64,000 nucleotides of DNA, from the NCBI GenBank assembly GCA_964368455.1, contig CAYJAZ010000001.1:62001-126000 (forward strand), written 5' to 3'. Positions 63,797 to 64,000 of the stretch are shown here, piece after piece; position 1 is the first letter of the stretch, and each line of letters starts with the position of its first letter. The translations under genes were made by a program, and so were the position numbers. The notes beneath the pieces were generated by a model. That model ran no database searches. It saw only the letters and a list, made by a program, of their open reading frames with translations, and was not told the DNA's origin. Source of the stretch: CAYJAZ01 sp964368455 (GTDB taxonomy: Bacteria; Desulfobacterota; Desulfovibrionia; Desulfovibrionales; Desulfovibrionaceae).

Positions 63797-64000
63797 TTAT
63801 TCTTTATTCTTAATTTTCTTTTTTTCTTTGTCGTTATCTTCTAAATAGATATCTATCAAGCCTTCAGGCGGTGTGATAGTTATAGTTTTTTCGTCTAGAT
63901 TAATATCCTCAACAAAGTCAGGCACAGCAGGAAAGAGTATTTCTTTGTTATCTTTAGTGTAGATATGCCAGATCTCTTGTCCGCCCATAAAGTCTATATG
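63797..64000 (-). CDS. rimM: ribosome maturation factor RimM, C-terminal end (partial)
   Basis: The open frame continues to the window edge, so only the last 67 residues are seen. They match the PRC-barrel end of RimM: EILFPAVPDFVEDINLDEKTITI and PPEGLIDIYLED, a very typical ending, then a Lys/Asp-rich tail. RimM helps 30S maturation. In many genomes it sits with rpsP, trmD and rplS, which would lie past the right edge. Confidence 0.85.
   Translation of the reverse strand, partial: HIDFMGGQEIWHIYTKDNKEILFPAVPDFVEDINLDEKTITITPPEGLIDIYLEDNDKEKKKIKNKE

Overview
The window is a low-GC stretch of a bacterial chromosome with two 100-base runs of N (assembly gaps). Gene content points to a Deltaproteobacterium close to the Desulfovibrionaceae. 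It has pyruvate:ferredoxin oxidoreductase, a long phosphotransacetylase with a DRTGG domain, rubrerythrin, a free-standing AICAR transformylase, an lpxD-fabZ-lpxA order, a polar-type flagellar set read from sigma-54 promoters, and a sensor kinase/NtrC-type pair. Taxonomy is inferred from gene content and order only. Most genes are ordinary housekeeping genes.

Layout. 1-3.2 kb: the 3' part of a large kinase-like protein that may be a secreted effector, with a small acidic partner. 3.2-6 kb: fliS and fliD (minus). 6.3-9 kb: a C-terminal processing protease and a divergent polysaccharide deacetylase. 9-12.7 kb: dut, livF, lpxA, fabZ, lpxD (minus). 13-18.7 kb: a small membrane protein, a glycosyltransferase, a nitroreductase, dnaN, AICAR transformylase and a DHH phosphoesterase. 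19.5-29.2 kb: an rRNA methylase, an FG-GAP secreted protein, hisF/hisH, an EF-hand protein, a receiver/TPR protein, rpmB, an HD-GYP protein and rubrerythrin. 29.2-31 kb: a gene-free nest of repeats with a gap. 31-43.7 kb: a two-component pair, comEC, flgE, hpf, trmFO, rsmB, pyrK and pyrD. 43.7-44.2 kb: a 32-bp tandem array next to a gap, then tRNA-Arg. 44.2-50.9 kb: lgt, a FliF-tail-like small ORF, fliF, flgF, flgG, flgA, flgH. 50.9-62.3 kb: pta, PFOR, topA and ribosomal protein S1. 62.3-64 kb: repeats holding two tandem GIY-YIG ORFs, then the 3' end of rimM.

The most unusual content lies between the genes. At least four families of short dispersed repeats are present, called A, B, C and D here. 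Family A is a roughly 170-bp inverted-repeat element (eight copies). Two copies stand directly before nearly identical GIY-YIG ORFs, in the order A-orf-A-orf-A. Family C is a two-hairpin element usually found just past a gene's end. Its stems change sequence from copy to copy but stay complementary, and its loop size and a bulged base are kept. At three sites (DHH gene, flgG, rpsA) the 3' end of the neighbouring gene is itself duplicated around the C element. Families B and D also have hairpins whose arms vary together. This points to a structured repeat population that is, or recently was, mobile.

The flagellar genes are split into small transcription units. fliF is not followed by fliG and flgH is not followed by flgI. 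Good sigma-54 promoters stand before flgE, flgF and fliF, and a weaker one before fliD. The NtrC-type regulator in this window lacks the GAFTGA loop, so it is unlikely to be the activator of those promoters.
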